Assembly (NCBI GenBank): GCA_051004675.1
Contig: JBPCKC010000084.1
Span: 1-24,193 of the forward strand
Source: JBDTSW01 sp051004675
Lineage (GTDB): Bacteria > Actinomycetota > Thermoleophilia > Solirubrobacterales > 70-9
Direction: 5' to 3'
Length of the DNA stretch: 24,193 nucleotides
Below the pieces are notes generated by a model, which was not told where the DNA came from, made no database searches, and was given only the letters and a program-made list of their open reading frames with translations. Shown in pieces: positions 1-7,420 of this stretch. Both the position numbers and the translations under genes were made by a program. How positions within the stretch are numbered: the stretch's first letter is position 1; every line of letters begins with the position of its first letter.

Positions 1-41
1 CTGCCCCTTGCCCCGGCGCCGGCGAACGAGCCGGTCGCCGC

Positions 42-2570
42 CTAGGGCAGCTCCGCGCGCTCGACGTAACCGGCGAGCTTCGCGGGGTCCGACGCCACCG
101 AGCGGAGCACGATGCCCGTCGCGACGATGCGCCTGCCCTCGGTCACGAACACGTAGCGCCCGCCCCGGCCCGCCGGCGCCGTCCACAGTCCCGGGCCCGC
201 CGCCGTGGCGTCGGCCGGGAGCTTGCGGGTCCGGTCGCCGGGGGCGGCGCCCCCGATCGCGTGCTGCTCGAGCGTGCTGAGGATCGCCGCGATGTTTCCG
301 CCGTCCGTGAAGACGGCCTTGACGCGCTTGGACTGGTCGTCGGGGTTCGCGCACCAGGTCCAGGTGATCGTTCGGTCCTCCGGCTGGCCGGCGCGCTTGA
401 GGGTCGGCTTCGGGTTGGCGAACAGCCGAAGCCGGTCGCCAAGCCCGAGCGGCGTGAAGTCGCGCTCGCCCCAGCCGCCGCACTGGACGCCCTCGATGCC
501 ACGGGCGCGCTCCCACATCTGCAGGTACGCCTCGGCGCCGCGGCCCATGTCCTCGATGATCTGGTCGCCGTCGGCGCCCGCGACGTTCTCGACGTCCCGG
601 AGCCAGTCGGGGTAGAGCCCGTAGTGGGCGACACCGTCCACGTTGACGTCGTACGTCCGCTGGCCGGAGATCTGCTTGTCGATCGTGACGTTCCCGTCGA
701 AGGACTGGAAGGGGTACGTGACGGGGTTCGGGGCGTCGGCTCCGCGCGGGAGGCCCTGCGAGCCGAAGCCGTTCATGTCGGCGCCCCAGCCGACCCCGAA
801 GTAGTCGCGCCCGAACTTCCCTCGCAATGCGTCGAGTGCCTGCCACTGGTGGTAGAAGCCCTCCGACCCGCGGGCGTAGGGGGTGATCACACCACCCAGC
901 CTGTAGAGCCTGGGAAGAGTGTTCGGCGTGCTCCAGCTGTGAGAGGAAATGAGCCCGCCGTACTCGGCCTCCTCGACCAAGGTCATGGCCCGATCGCGGG
1001 CGATCACGCTCATGTGGTCGGGATCGAAGACCATCCCCTTGTCCATGATCGTGTTCAGCGCGTGCTCGCCGAGGTCGGAGAGCCCGCGCTGGTTGCACAG
1101 CGGGCCGTCCTCGTAGTCGGGGACGACGATTCCGAGCTCGTCGAGCCCGTTGGCGATGAGCTCGTCGTCGTTGTGAGGCAGGCCCGTGTCCGTGGGGGAG
1201 CGGTCGTAGTTCTCGGGATCGGCGCATGGCTCGAGATCCCAGAACGTTCCCGTCTGGAGGAAGTTCGCGGCGTTGATGAGGGTGCCGGTGTTGCCGTCGT
1301 CCCCGGCGATCCCGGACAGCGCGTTGTCGAACTTGTTCGTGATCTCGAGCTGGCGCACGCCCAGGTCGTGGAGGCGGTCGAGCCAGCTGTCGATCGACGC
1401 CTCATCGCAGTTGGGGATCTCGGTCGGGCCGACCTTCTTGAAGCCGCAGTTGAACGGCTCGGAGACCTCCATGCCCATGACCACGGCGAGCTTGCCCCGG
1501 TTGATCACCCTGCGGGCGCGGAACGGATTGCGGACGATCCGGAACCAGCCCTCGCCGGGGCCGCCGCTCTGGGCGTCGATGTAGTCCTGGAGCTCCTGCA
1601 TCCGCTGCGCCTGCAGCAGCACGCTGTCCATCTCGTTGCAGGAGTTCTTCTTCAATGGATAGACATTGCACAAGACGCTGTTCTCGACGAGCAGGTTCAC
1701 GAAGAGGCGCTGCCCTCCGCGCCAAGATCGTTCGAGCCACTTGTAATACGACTGCTCGTGGGTGAGCGAGCGCGGATGCGGCCAGTCCTTGAAGGTGGGC
1801 CATCCCACCGGGTCGTGGCAGCGGACCGGCGGGTTGCCCCAGAGGAAGTTCTCGAGGATGGCGCCGCACCCGTTGCCGACCTCGTGGTCGGGGCAGTCCA
1901 CGAGCGCATACGGCGCCCCGAACTTGTGCCACGGCCGCCCGCAGTGCGCCCTGCCGCCCAGGAACTCGAAGGCCATCTGGTGCATGTGCGCATCGAGCAG
2001 CCCCGTGACCTCGCCGAAGGGAGGGCTCCCGGTCGTCGGCGCACCGCTGACATTCAGCTCGACCTCCGGGTACGTCGCGCAGCCTGAGCGCTCCTCGAAG
2101 GCGAAGACGCCGGCCGAGCCGGCCCGGTTCACCGCGACGAGCTCGCCGGTCCCGTCGACCGAGAGCTGGCGGTTGCCGGTTACGAGCGTGAAGCCCTCGC
2201 CGGAGGAGACGACGGTCCACTCGGCGGTGTCGCTGGGCTCCTCGGCCGAGACGACCCCACCGATCACCGGGGTGGTGTCCACAGCGAGGAAGTCCTCGGC
2301 GGCGCCGTAGAGGAGGTACTTGCCGAGGTCGGTCGCCTGCATCCGAAACGGTTCGGCGGCTGCCGGGGACGCCGCGGTCGCGGTGTAGCCGTTCCCGGAC
2401 TTCGCGACGTACTGGTCGCGGGAGACCGAGCGCAGCGCGAAGCAGCCGTGGACCAGCGAATAGCGATCCTCCGCCGATGCGGTGGATGCGCCGGCGCTGG
2501 CCGGGAGGGCCGGGCCGGCGGCGCCCGCCAGCAACACGACGATGCCGACCATCCGGACGGCATGGCGCAT
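42..2570 (-). CDS. Secreted M19-like (membrane dipeptidase/amidohydrolase fold) metallo-hydrolase with N-terminal beta-trefoil-like domain
   Basis: This is an 842-residue exported protein. The ATG at 2570 is preferred over one 24 bases upstream because AGGAAGGG lies just before it and the product then begins with a clean signal peptide (MRHAVRMVG, a hydrophobic stretch, then ALPASAGA). Residues about 35-165 look like a beta-trefoil or fascin-like module. The rest resembles peptidase M19/TIM-barrel amidohydrolases: DAHMH (H195, H197), GMEVSEP (E368), DPDHMS (H519), SSHSW (H544) and GADMNG (D598) are the likely metal and catalytic residues. M19 dipeptidases are usually 320-420 residues, so this one has a long insert between HxH and the Glu, plus a C-terminal extension. 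The large number of Cys suggests disulfides. The substrate is unknown; dipeptides, lactones or other amides are possible. It is monocistronic as far as can be seen. Confidence 0.75.
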   Translation of the reverse strand: MRHAVRMVGIVVLLAGAAGPALPASAGASTASAEDRYSLVHGCFALRSVSRDQYVAKSGNGYTATAASPAAAEPFRMQATDLGKYLLYGAAEDFLAVDTTPVIGGVVSAEEPSDTAEWTVVSSGEGFTLVTGNRQLSVDGTGELVAVNRAGSAGVFAFEERSGCATYPEVELNVSGAPTTGSPPFGEVTGLLDAHMHQMAFEFLGGRAHCGRPWHKFGAPYALVDCPDHEVGNGCGAILENFLWGNPPVRCHDPVGWPTFKDWPHPRSLTHEQSYYKWLERSWRGGQRLFVNLLVENSVLCNVYPLKKNSCNEMDSVLLQAQRMQELQDYIDAQSGGPGEGWFRIVRNPFRARRVINRGKLAVVMGMEVSEPFNCGFKKVGPTEIPNCDEASIDSWLDRLHDLGVRQLEITNKFDNALSGIAGDDGNTGTLINAANFLQTGTFWDLEPCADPENYDRSPTDTGLPHNDDELIANGLDELGIVVPDYEDGPLCNQRGLSDLGEHALNTIMDKGMVFDPDHMSVIARDRAMTLVEEAEYGGLISSHSWSTPNTLPRLYRLGGVITPYARGSEGFYHQWQALDALRGKFGRDYFGVGWGADMNGFGSQGLPRGADAPNPVTYPFQSFDGNVTIDKQISGQRTYDVNVDGVAHYGLYPDWLRDVENVAGADGDQIIEDMGRGAEAYLQMWERARGIEGVQCGGWGERDFTPLGLGDRLRLFANPKPTLKRAGQPEDRTITWTWCANPDDQSKRVKAVFTDGGNIAAILSTLEQHAIGGAAPGDRTRKLPADATAAGPGLWTAPAGRGGRYVFVTEGRRIVATGIVLRSVASDPAKLAGYVERAELP

Positions 2571-2664
2571 CCTGCCCTTCCTGCCGCCAACCATGGACGG
2601 GTGACGTTAGCTGCCCCCGGCGCCCCGGGCGCCGGTCGGCCCCCCTTTGATGTGCCCGGGGCGG

Positions 2665-3981
2665 CTACTCGCCGCCGTGGGCGGAGCGGCCCCCCGACGC
2701 TCGCTCGGCGGCCTCGATCAGTTCGTCGCGAAAGTCCGGGTGGGCGATCGCCGCCAGGGCCTCGCCGCGCTGGTGGACGGTCTTGCCCTGGAGCTCGGCG
2801 GCGCCGTACTCGGTGATGATCACGTCCACCTGGTGGCGCGGGGTGGTGATTACGGCGCCGGCCCCGAACCAGGGAACGATGCGCGAGCGCACCTCCTCGC
2901 CGACCGTCACGGTGGAGGGCAGGCACAGCAGGGAGCGGTCCTCGAGCTGGAGAGCCGGCCCCGAGACGAAGTCCTCGTGCCCGCCGATCCCCGAGAACTG
3001 CACGCCGCCGATGGTGTCGGCGATCACCTGCCCGTGGATGTCCACCGACATCGCGCCGTTGATGGTCGTCATCAGCCGGTTGCGGGCGATCAGCTCCGGC
3101 GAGTTGATGACCTCGACCGGCAGGAACGCGACGTCCTGGTTTCCCCGAAGCCAGTCATAGAGCTCCTCGGTGCCGGCGGCGAACGTGGCGACGGAGACGC
3201 CGTCGAACTGACCCTTGCGGTTGGTCACCTTGCCGCTGCGGTGGAGCTGCATCAACCCGGTCGTGAACATCTCCGAGTGCACGCCGAAGTCGCCGCGCTC
3301 CCCGTCGGCCAGCAGGCCGACCAGGGTGGACGGGACCGACCCGATCCCGGTCTGCAGGGTCGCGCCCTCCGGGATGAAGGCGCGGGCGTGATCGGCGATG
3401 GCGCGATCCGCATCGGTCGGCGGCGGGTCCTGAAGCGGAAAGGGCGCCGCGTCGCTCTCGACCAGCACATCGATCTCGTCCACGTGGAGAGCGTGGGGGT
3501 GGTCCGGGGGGAGGCCGAAGGTGGCGGGGAACCGCTCGGAGACCTCGACCACCAGCAGCCGGTCGGGGTCTTCGCCCGCGCGCCGCAGCTCGTTGGCCGT
3601 GCCGCCGGCGTGGAGCGAGAGGCTGCACCAGCCCTCCCCCGAGGGCGGAGCCGCCATCGTCGCCATCACCCGCGGGCGCTGCTCCTCGAGCAACGGCGCG
3701 AAGCGCCGAAAGTCCGCCGGCGCGAAGGAGATGTTCGCGCCGGCGTCGCGGAGCATGCGCTCGATGGGACCGAAGAACCCCGAGAGGTAGTGGACGCCCT
3801 CGCGGTTGAAGAGCTCGGTGCCGACGAGGAGCAGCGCCCCGTACACGCGCAGGTCCTCCCAGTCCTCACGCTCGCCCAGCGCCGCGAGGAAGGCGGCGGG
3901 CTGGCCGGTGCCCAGCGGGATGCCCATCGTGTCGGCGGGCTGGAGCAGGCTCGCCGCTTCGGCTGGCGTCGAGGCTGGCAT
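2665..3981 (-). CDS. Acetyl-CoA hydrolase/transferase family protein (4-hydroxybutyrate CoA-transferase-like)
   Basis: A 438-residue cytoplasmic protein of the Cat1/AcetylCoA_hydro family, which moves CoA between acetyl-CoA and a carboxylic acid (for example 4-hydroxybutyrate, succinate or butyrate) or hydrolyses it. The N-terminal domain covers about residues 1-190 and the C-terminal domain 200-430. The glycine-rich GIGSVP (212-217) precedes GVHSEMFTTG, where E237 fits the glutamate that forms the glutamyl-CoA thioester. SGIGGHEDF (330-338) and ITEYGAAEL (389-397) match the conserved C-terminal family blocks. The length is normal for the family. The start is the ATG at 3981; a TAGGGT box ends 7 bases upstream, so the transcript is probably leaderless. 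The acyl substrate cannot be read from sequence. Confidence 0.88.
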   Translation of the reverse strand: MPASTPAEAASLLQPADTMGIPLGTGQPAAFLAALGEREDWEDLRVYGALLLVGTELFNREGVHYLSGFFGPIERMLRDAGANISFAPADFRRFAPLLEEQRPRVMATMAAPPSGEGWCSLSLHAGGTANELRRAGEDPDRLLVVEVSERFPATFGLPPDHPHALHVDEIDVLVESDAAPFPLQDPPPTDADRAIADHARAFIPEGATLQTGIGSVPSTLVGLLADGERGDFGVHSEMFTTGLMQLHRSGKVTNRKGQFDGVSVATFAAGTEELYDWLRGNQDVAFLPVEVINSPELIARNRLMTTINGAMSVDIHGQVIADTIGGVQFSGIGGHEDFVSGPALQLEDRSLLCLPSTVTVGEEVRSRIVPWFGAGAVITTPRHQVDVIITEYGAAELQGKTVHQRGEALAAIAHPDFRDELIEAAERASGGRSAHGGE

Positions 3982-3988
3982 GGGGAGG

Positions 3989-3994
3989 ACCCTA
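3989..3994 (-). promoter_or_regulatory. Candidate -10 box (TAGGGT), leaderless start of the CoA-transferase gene
   Basis: On the minus strand TAGGGT fits TANNNT and ends 7 bases before the ATG at 3981, with no Shine-Dalgarno sequence. The position is what is expected of a leaderless actinobacterial mRNA. The perfect inverted repeat at 3995-4017 abuts its upstream side. Confidence 0.4.
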
Positions 3995-4017
3995 CCCGCG
4001 CGGCAGGGCCGCGCGGG
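3995..4017. repeat. Perfect 10-bp inverted repeat (CCCGCGCGGC, 3-nt gap) upstream of the CoA-transferase -10 box
   Basis: CCCGCGCGGC, AGG, GCCGCGCGGG. It lies in the -10 to -35 region of the CoA-transferase promoter, so it could be an operator. In such GC-rich DNA it could also be a chance hairpin. Confidence 0.35.
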
Positions 4018-4091
4018 CCCCAGCCGTTTCCGGCGCCTGGCCGTCGGGTACTTCGGTCCTCCGATGGCCGCGCCATCCAGCTCCAGCCGCC

Positions 4092-4256
4092 GGCGATCTC
4101 AACTACGCCTACTCCCTGTTCAACCTCGGGCAGGCCCTTCTCGACGCGGGGCGGGCCGAGCAGGCCGTCGAGGTGCTGCGCCGGCGCCTCGAGATCCCCA
4201 ACCAGACCGGCGTCGTGCGCGCGGAGCTGGAAGCCGCGCTGGCCGCTGCGGGCTAG
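4092..4256 (+). pseudogene. Orphan C-terminal TPR fragment (probable remnant of a TPR/Ser-Thr kinase-type protein)
   Basis: An open frame without ATG, GTG or TTG upstream reads GDLNYAYSLFNLGQALLDAG, then RAEQAVEVLRRRLEIPNQTG, then VVRAELEAALAAAG and TAG. The spacing of Y/A, L, G, A, A and L residues is that of a tetratricopeptide helix pair. The ending RRLEIPNQT..V..EL..A resembles the last TPR of actinobacterial proteins such as Ser/Thr kinases with TPR tails; that link is from memory of the family, not from a search. Codon use is like that of real genes here. The 5' part is absent: the frame upstream shows no homology I can recognise and runs into the CoA-transferase promoter. A stem-loop follows 20 bases after the stop, as at a genuine gene end. 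I infer a truncated gene. Confidence 0.55.
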
Positions 4257-4275
4257 CCGCCGGCCACATTCGAGC

Positions 4276-4310
4276 GTTAGGTGAGGGTCGCTGAGCGACC
4301 CTCACCTGAC
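4276..4310. terminator. Strong hairpin (14-bp perfect arms, extended to about 17) in a convergent gap
   Basis: AGGTGAGGGTCGCT at 4279-4292 is the exact reverse complement of 4294-4307 about a single central base; the actual loop is probably 3-5 nt. Outer bases extend the stem with one T-G pair. No U-tract follows on either strand. It lies between the TPR remnant (plus) and the DUF4235 gene (minus), so it may end transcription from both sides, perhaps with Rho. Confidence 0.5.
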
Positions 4311-4366
4311 AACGAACGTGGGGGTAGGGGCGTGAGCGCGCCGATCGCCGCGACCGGGGGGCCGGC

Positions 4367-4645
4367 TCACTTTGCTTCCGGCTCCTCCTCGCCGGGCCAG
4401 CGGCCGGTCAGCCGTGCGTACGCGATCCTCGCCCCGTGATCGGTCGCGGCTCGCGTCGAGCTAAACGCCGCGCCCTCGATCGCCGCCGCCGCGAGCATTC
4501 GGGGCCAGGAGACCTCCCTGTGCTCCGGAGCGGGCGGCTCCTGGTCGTCGATGACCCCCCAGACGGCCTCAAACGCCTTCTTGCTGACGAGCCCTGCGAG
4601 GAGGCCTGCCGCCACGCTGAACGGGATGAAGACCAGCTTGCCCAT
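4367..4645 (-). CDS. DUF4235 family small membrane protein
   Basis: A 92-residue protein starting MGKLVFIPFSVAAGLLAGLVSKK, with one N-terminal hydrophobic segment (about 5-20), then AFEAVWGVIDDQEPPAPEHREVSW and an alanine-rich second segment ending in ARLTGRWPGEE. This pattern (G...A..L....FE..W...D...PP.......W......A...G) is the actinobacterial DUF4235 signature; the function is unknown. Its ATG directly follows the TAG stop of the YihY gene (TAGATG), so the two are translationally coupled and probably work in the same membrane process. Confidence 0.8.
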   Translation of the reverse strand: MGKLVFIPFSVAAGLLAGLVSKKAFEAVWGVIDDQEPPAPEHREVSWPRMLAAAAIEGAAFSSTRAATDHGARIAYARLTGRWPGEEEPEAK

Positions 4646-5647
4646 CTACTCCGGCTCCTCTCTCGGCGGTAGTGCGATCGTGCGCTCCTCGGGGACCCCC
4701 GCTTCCAACTCGCGCTCGCGCTCGAGCTCGGCGTTCAGCTCGGCGCCGAGCAGTAGGGCCACGTTGGAGATCCACAGCCAGACCAGGAAGACGACGACGC
4801 CGGCGATGCTCCCGTAGGTGGCGTTGTAGGAGGCGAAGTTGGCGACGTACAGGGCGAAGGCCGCGGAGGCCGCCAGCCACAGCACAAGCGCCAGGATCCC
4901 ACCGGGGGTGATCCAGCGAAAACCGGGCTGCCGGACGTTCGGCGAGGCGTGGAAGAGGATCGCGAAGATCGCCACGACGACGGCGGCGATCAGCGGCCAC
5001 TTGGCCACCTCCCACGCGGTCACGGCCGCGTCGTCGGCGCCGATGACCCCGCCGAGCTCCTCTGCGACCGGGCCGGAGACCACGACTGCCAGCGCGAGCA
5101 CGGCGAGCATCACGATGAGCAGGAACGTGAGCGCGACCTGCTGGGGCCGGAGCTTCCAGAACGGGCGGCCCTCCTCGATCTCGTAGATCGCGTTCGACGC
5201 CCGCGAGAAGGCGCCCACGTAGCCGGAGGCGGCCCAGAGCGCGCCGAGCAGCCCCGCGATGAACGCCACGCCCGCGCTGCTGCGGCTGGCGGCGATCTCG
5301 TCGATAGCGCCGGTGATGATCTCGTTGGCCGGGCCGGGCGCGAGGGCAGCGAGGTTGTCGATCAACGGATCGGTGGCCGACGGGCCCACCAGGCCCAGCA
5401 GGGAGACAAGGGTGATCAGAGCCGGGAAGATCGCAAGCACGCCGTAGTAGGTGAGGGCGGCCGCCCAGTCGGTGAGGTCGTCGTCCCGGAATTCGCTGAC
5501 CGTTCGCTTCAGCGTCTTCCACCAACCGCGGCGCCCGAGCCCGGTGGGGGATGACGGCGCGTCGACGGAGAGCTTGGCCTGGTCCATCAGGCCGTCCCCG
5601 TGGTCGGCCGGCTGGCGATGCGAGGTGTCGGGCGAGCCGATGCTCAT
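4646..5647 (-). CDS. YihY/virulence factor BrkB family membrane protein
   Basis: A 333-residue integral membrane protein. After a polar N-terminus come six predicted membrane segments, at about 61-86, 125-147, 170-192, 213-234, 246-270 and 279-301. The family core DDLTDWAAALTYYGVLAIFPALI (split here as residues 56-78), YGSIAGVVVFLVWLWISN and ALLLGAELNAE is clear. The family was once misnamed ribonuclease BN; its role (envelope function or transport) is unsettled. The ATG at 5647 has AGGGGGG about 10 bases upstream; an internal ATG at 5587 has less support. The stop abuts the DUF4235 start, forming a two-gene operon. Confidence 0.9.
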   Translation of the reverse strand: MSIGSPDTSHRQPADHGDGLMDQAKLSVDAPSSPTGLGRRGWWKTLKRTVSEFRDDDLTDWAAALTYYGVLAIFPALITLVSLLGLVGPSATDPLIDNLAALAPGPANEIITGAIDEIAASRSSAGVAFIAGLLGALWAASGYVGAFSRASNAIYEIEEGRPFWKLRPQQVALTFLLIVMLAVLALAVVVSGPVAEELGGVIGADDAAVTAWEVAKWPLIAAVVVAIFAILFHASPNVRQPGFRWITPGGILALVLWLAASAAFALYVANFASYNATYGSIAGVVVFLVWLWISNVALLLGAELNAELERERELEAGVPEERTIALPPREEPE

Positions 5648-5711
5648 CGGGATTGCCCCCCTGATACCCCGCGGACGTGCTTCTATCCCGCCGTATGGTC
5701 GAGGAGGCGCC

Positions 5712-6365
5712 CTAAGCCGCGGGGGTCATGCGCCGCCCGATAGCGATCCGCTCGGCGGGGCGGCGATCGAACGCGAACCCCTCGGCTTCCTCCCAGGCGC
5801 TGAGGATCTCGGCCTCGCCAGGACGCTGGGCGTCGTCGAGCACGACCAGGGCGCCGGGCGCGAGGCGATCGCCCAGGACCGGGAGGGCCGGATACCGGCT
5901 GCGCTCCATGCCCTCGCCGTACCCGGGCGGACCGTCCACCAGCAGGAGCTCGATCCCCTCCGCGGGCGCCTGCTGGAGCGCCTGCGGCGAGTACCAGGGC
6001 GCGCCCTCCAGGGCAGCGGGGTGTGGCGCCAGCGGCGCGTCGATCACCGTCGCGATGTCGCTCAGGCCGTCGCGCTCGAGCGCCCGCCGCACCCACCCCG
6101 CCCACCCGGGGTGGTGCTCGACGGCCCAGATTCGCCCCCCCAGCTCGCGCGCGAGGCGGGCAAGGACGATCGTGCTGACGCCCGAGCCCAGCTCGAGGAT
6201 CGTCCGCCGCTCGGCGAGCGAGATCTCCGTTGCGACCGTCGCCAGCCCAGCGGGCGACATCGAACCCTCGCTCCACGGGAGGAAGCCGCCCGAGTCGAGC
6301 AGCGGGCGCAGCACCTCCCAGCCGTGGAGGTCGGCCCAGCCCCAGTGGTGTCGCGCGTCGGCCAC
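5712..6365 (-). CDS. Class I SAM-dependent methyltransferase (Methyltransf_24-like)
   Basis: A protein of about 217 residues with a Rossmann methyltransferase fold. Motif I is ILELGSGVST (56-65), the second acidic strand is AVEHHPGW (81-88), motif IV is LLLVDGPPGYGEG (140-152), and VVLDDAQRPGE (174-184) follows. The DGPPG/LDD pattern and the N-terminal block L....GGF.P.....M match Methyltransf_24 proteins, often linked to O-methylation of small molecules or glycans; the substrate is unknown. The start is uncertain. The GTG at 6365 is the first in-frame start after the intergenic region and has a poor ribosome site. The open frame continues upstream to 6992, but that part is antisense to a real gene and I exclude it. 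It is divergent from the carboxypeptidase gene. Confidence 0.75.
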   Translation of the reverse strand: MADARHHWGWADLHGWEVLRPLLDSGGFLPWSEGSMSPAGLATVATEISLAERRTILELGSGVSTIVLARLARELGGRIWAVEHHPGWAGWVRRALERDGLSDIATVIDAPLAPHPAALEGAPWYSPQALQQAPAEGIELLLVDGPPGYGEGMERSRYPALPVLGDRLAPGALVVLDDAQRPGEAEILSAWEEAEGFAFDRRPAERIAIGRRMTPAA

Positions 6366-6479
6366 GGATGAATCAAATCGATCATCGGCCCGTAACGCGT
6401 GGCAACTCCGCAGGCACCCGCCGCCCGCTTTCGAAAAGCCCGGCGAACGGAACCCAGGGGGACTCTTGAAAGGAGCACG

Positions 6480-7196
6480 ATGGGACGGAACAGATGGGGC
6501 CTCGCGTGTGGCCTGGCCGCCGCGACGCTGACGGTGGGACCCAGCGCCGAGGCGGCGGTGCCGCACGAGGTTCAGCCGGGGGAGACGCTGTGGTCGATTG
6601 CCGCCGCGAGCAACTTCACGACCCGCACGGTGGCGGCCTTCAACGGCCTGCCCGAGGACGCGGAGGTCGTCGCCGGCACGACGATCCAGATCCCGAGCGC
6701 GGAGGAGGGGGCCGCGGCGCTCGCGACCGCCGGCATCGAGCCGGGCGCGACGAGCACGACCCCGGCCCCCGCGGCCGACCCGGATCCGGCCCCCGCGCCC
6801 GCCTCCAGCGACGGGCCGCCCCCGCCGGCCCCGGGGTCCACCTACGGCCTCGGCCACATCCTGTCGCCGTCGGGTGAGCTGCACCTCGACCCCGCCGCGG
6901 CGGGGTCGTGGAACGCGATGCGCGCCGAGGCGATGTCGACGTACGGCGTGGACCTCCATCCGGCCGGCCCCGTGTCCGCCTTCCGCACCCACGATCAGCA
7001 GGCCTACCTCTACGACCTGTTCCTCTCCGGCGCGGGAGCGCCGGCCAATCCGCCCGGGAGCTCGTCACACGAGGTCGGCAGCGCGGTGGATCTCGCGACG
7101 CCCGAGATGCGATCGGTACTGGATGCGATCGGCCCGGCCTACGGATGGCACGCGCCGCACTCCAACGAGTGGTGGCACGTGGAGTACTGGGGCTGA
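6480..7196 (+). CDS. Secreted LysM + D-Ala-D-Ala carboxypeptidase (VanY/peptidase M15B)
   Basis: A 238-residue exported cell-wall enzyme that trims D-alanine from peptidoglycan stems. It has a signal peptide (1-26), a LysM peptidoglycan-binding domain (about 27-73, EVQPGETLWSIAAAS...IQIP), a Pro/Ala-rich linker (about 87-120) and an M15B peptidase domain (about 122-238). The zinc ligands are H197 and D204 in SSHEVGSAVDL and H233 in EWWHVEYWG, with E230 as the likely catalytic acid/base. The ATG at 6480 is chosen because AAAGGAG lies just upstream and the signal peptide begins there; a longer frame from 6399 has neither. Membership in M15 is clear; the exact wall substrate is not. Confidence 0.88.
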   Translation: MGRNRWGLACGLAAATLTVGPSAEAAVPHEVQPGETLWSIAAASNFTTRTVAAFNGLPEDAEVVAGTTIQIPSAEEGAAALATAGIEPGATSTTPAPAADPDPAPAPASSDGPPPPAPGSTYGLGHILSPSGELHLDPAAAGSWNAMRAEAMSTYGVDLHPAGPVSAFRTHDQQAYLYDLFLSGAGAPANPPGSSSHEVGSAVDLATPEMRSVLDAIGPAYGWHAPHSNEWWHVEYWG

Positions 7197-7212
7197 GACC
7201 GGGCCCTACCGA

Positions 7213-7270
7213 GTAGCCGCCCGCGGAGACCAGACGGCGAACGGGCCGGGCGTTTGGCCCGGGCGGCTAC
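7213..7270. terminator. Nested inverted repeats after the carboxypeptidase gene
   Basis: GTAGCCGCCCG (7213-7223) is exactly complementary to 7260-7270. Inside it CGGGCC (7242-7247) pairs with GGCCCG (7256-7261) around a loop ending in TTT. It begins 17 bases after the carboxypeptidase stop, so it is a plausible, atypical terminator. The right arm marks the beginning of the HAD-like remnant. Confidence 0.35.
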
Positions 7271-7363
7271 GGGGAGCGCGAGCTCCTCGACGCGGGCGTC
7301 GTGGACGTGTTCGAGTCGGTGCTCGAGCTGCGTGAATCGCTCGACTCGACGCCCCTTCGCTAG
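7265..7363 (+). pseudogene. Possible C-terminal remnant of a HAD-family phosphatase
   Basis: A start-less frame reads GGYGERELLDAGVVDVF, ESVLELRESLDSTPLR and TAG; the frame is open only back to a stop at 7214. The pattern G.YG.RELL.AG...V..S...L...L resembles the last strand and helix of phosphoglycolate-phosphatase-like HAD hydrolases, where GTREELLEAGA..V..SP.EL is typical. It has no start codon, no catalytic DxDG/T motif and no ribosome site. I infer the tail of a gene lost by deletion; chance coding-like sequence is possible given the short length. Confidence 0.35.
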
Positions 7364-7369
7364 CCGGCC

Positions 7370-7406
7370 CGCCGCCTGCGGCGAGGAATCGGCGCCGTGG
7401 CGCCGA
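7370..7406. repeat. Two tandem perfect hairpins before the AI-2E transporter gene
   Basis: CGCCGC-CT-GCGGCG (7370-7383) and TCGGCGCC-GT-GGCGCCGA (7389-7406). They lie between the HAD-like tail and the ATG at 7421. Neither has a T-run. They may be the old terminator of the lost gene or a 5' leader structure of the transporter gene. Confidence 0.4.
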
Positions 7407-7420
7407 ACTGAGACATCGGT

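Noticed and set aside
1..41. Left window edge
   Set aside because: Only 41 bases without a readable gene; nothing can be supported.
261..2087. Long open frame on the plus strand opposite the M19-like gene
   Set aside because: A shadow of strong third-position GC bias: no ribosome site, no recognisable domain, low-complexity composition. The same holds for long frames at 2647-4284 (plus), 11467-12861 (plus), 13828-16080 (minus) and 20855-22603 (plus).
2617..2635. Hairpin CCGGCGCC-CCG-GGCGCCGG after the CoA-transferase gene
   Set aside because: Could terminate the minus-strand transcript, but it has no T-run and such GC palindromes arise easily here, so it is not listed as a feature.
2659..2670. 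GAGTAGCCGCCC shared with 7211-7222, and TAGCCGCCC again at 11275-11283
   Set aside because: Considered as a dispersed repeat, but the shared part is 9-12 bases of GC-rich sequence, partly made of a stop codon, and the flanks differ.
6366..6992. Upstream extension of the methyltransferase frame
   Set aside because: It lies antisense to the LysM/VanY gene, is Arg/Gly-rich without domain signal, and the methyltransferase fold is complete without it.
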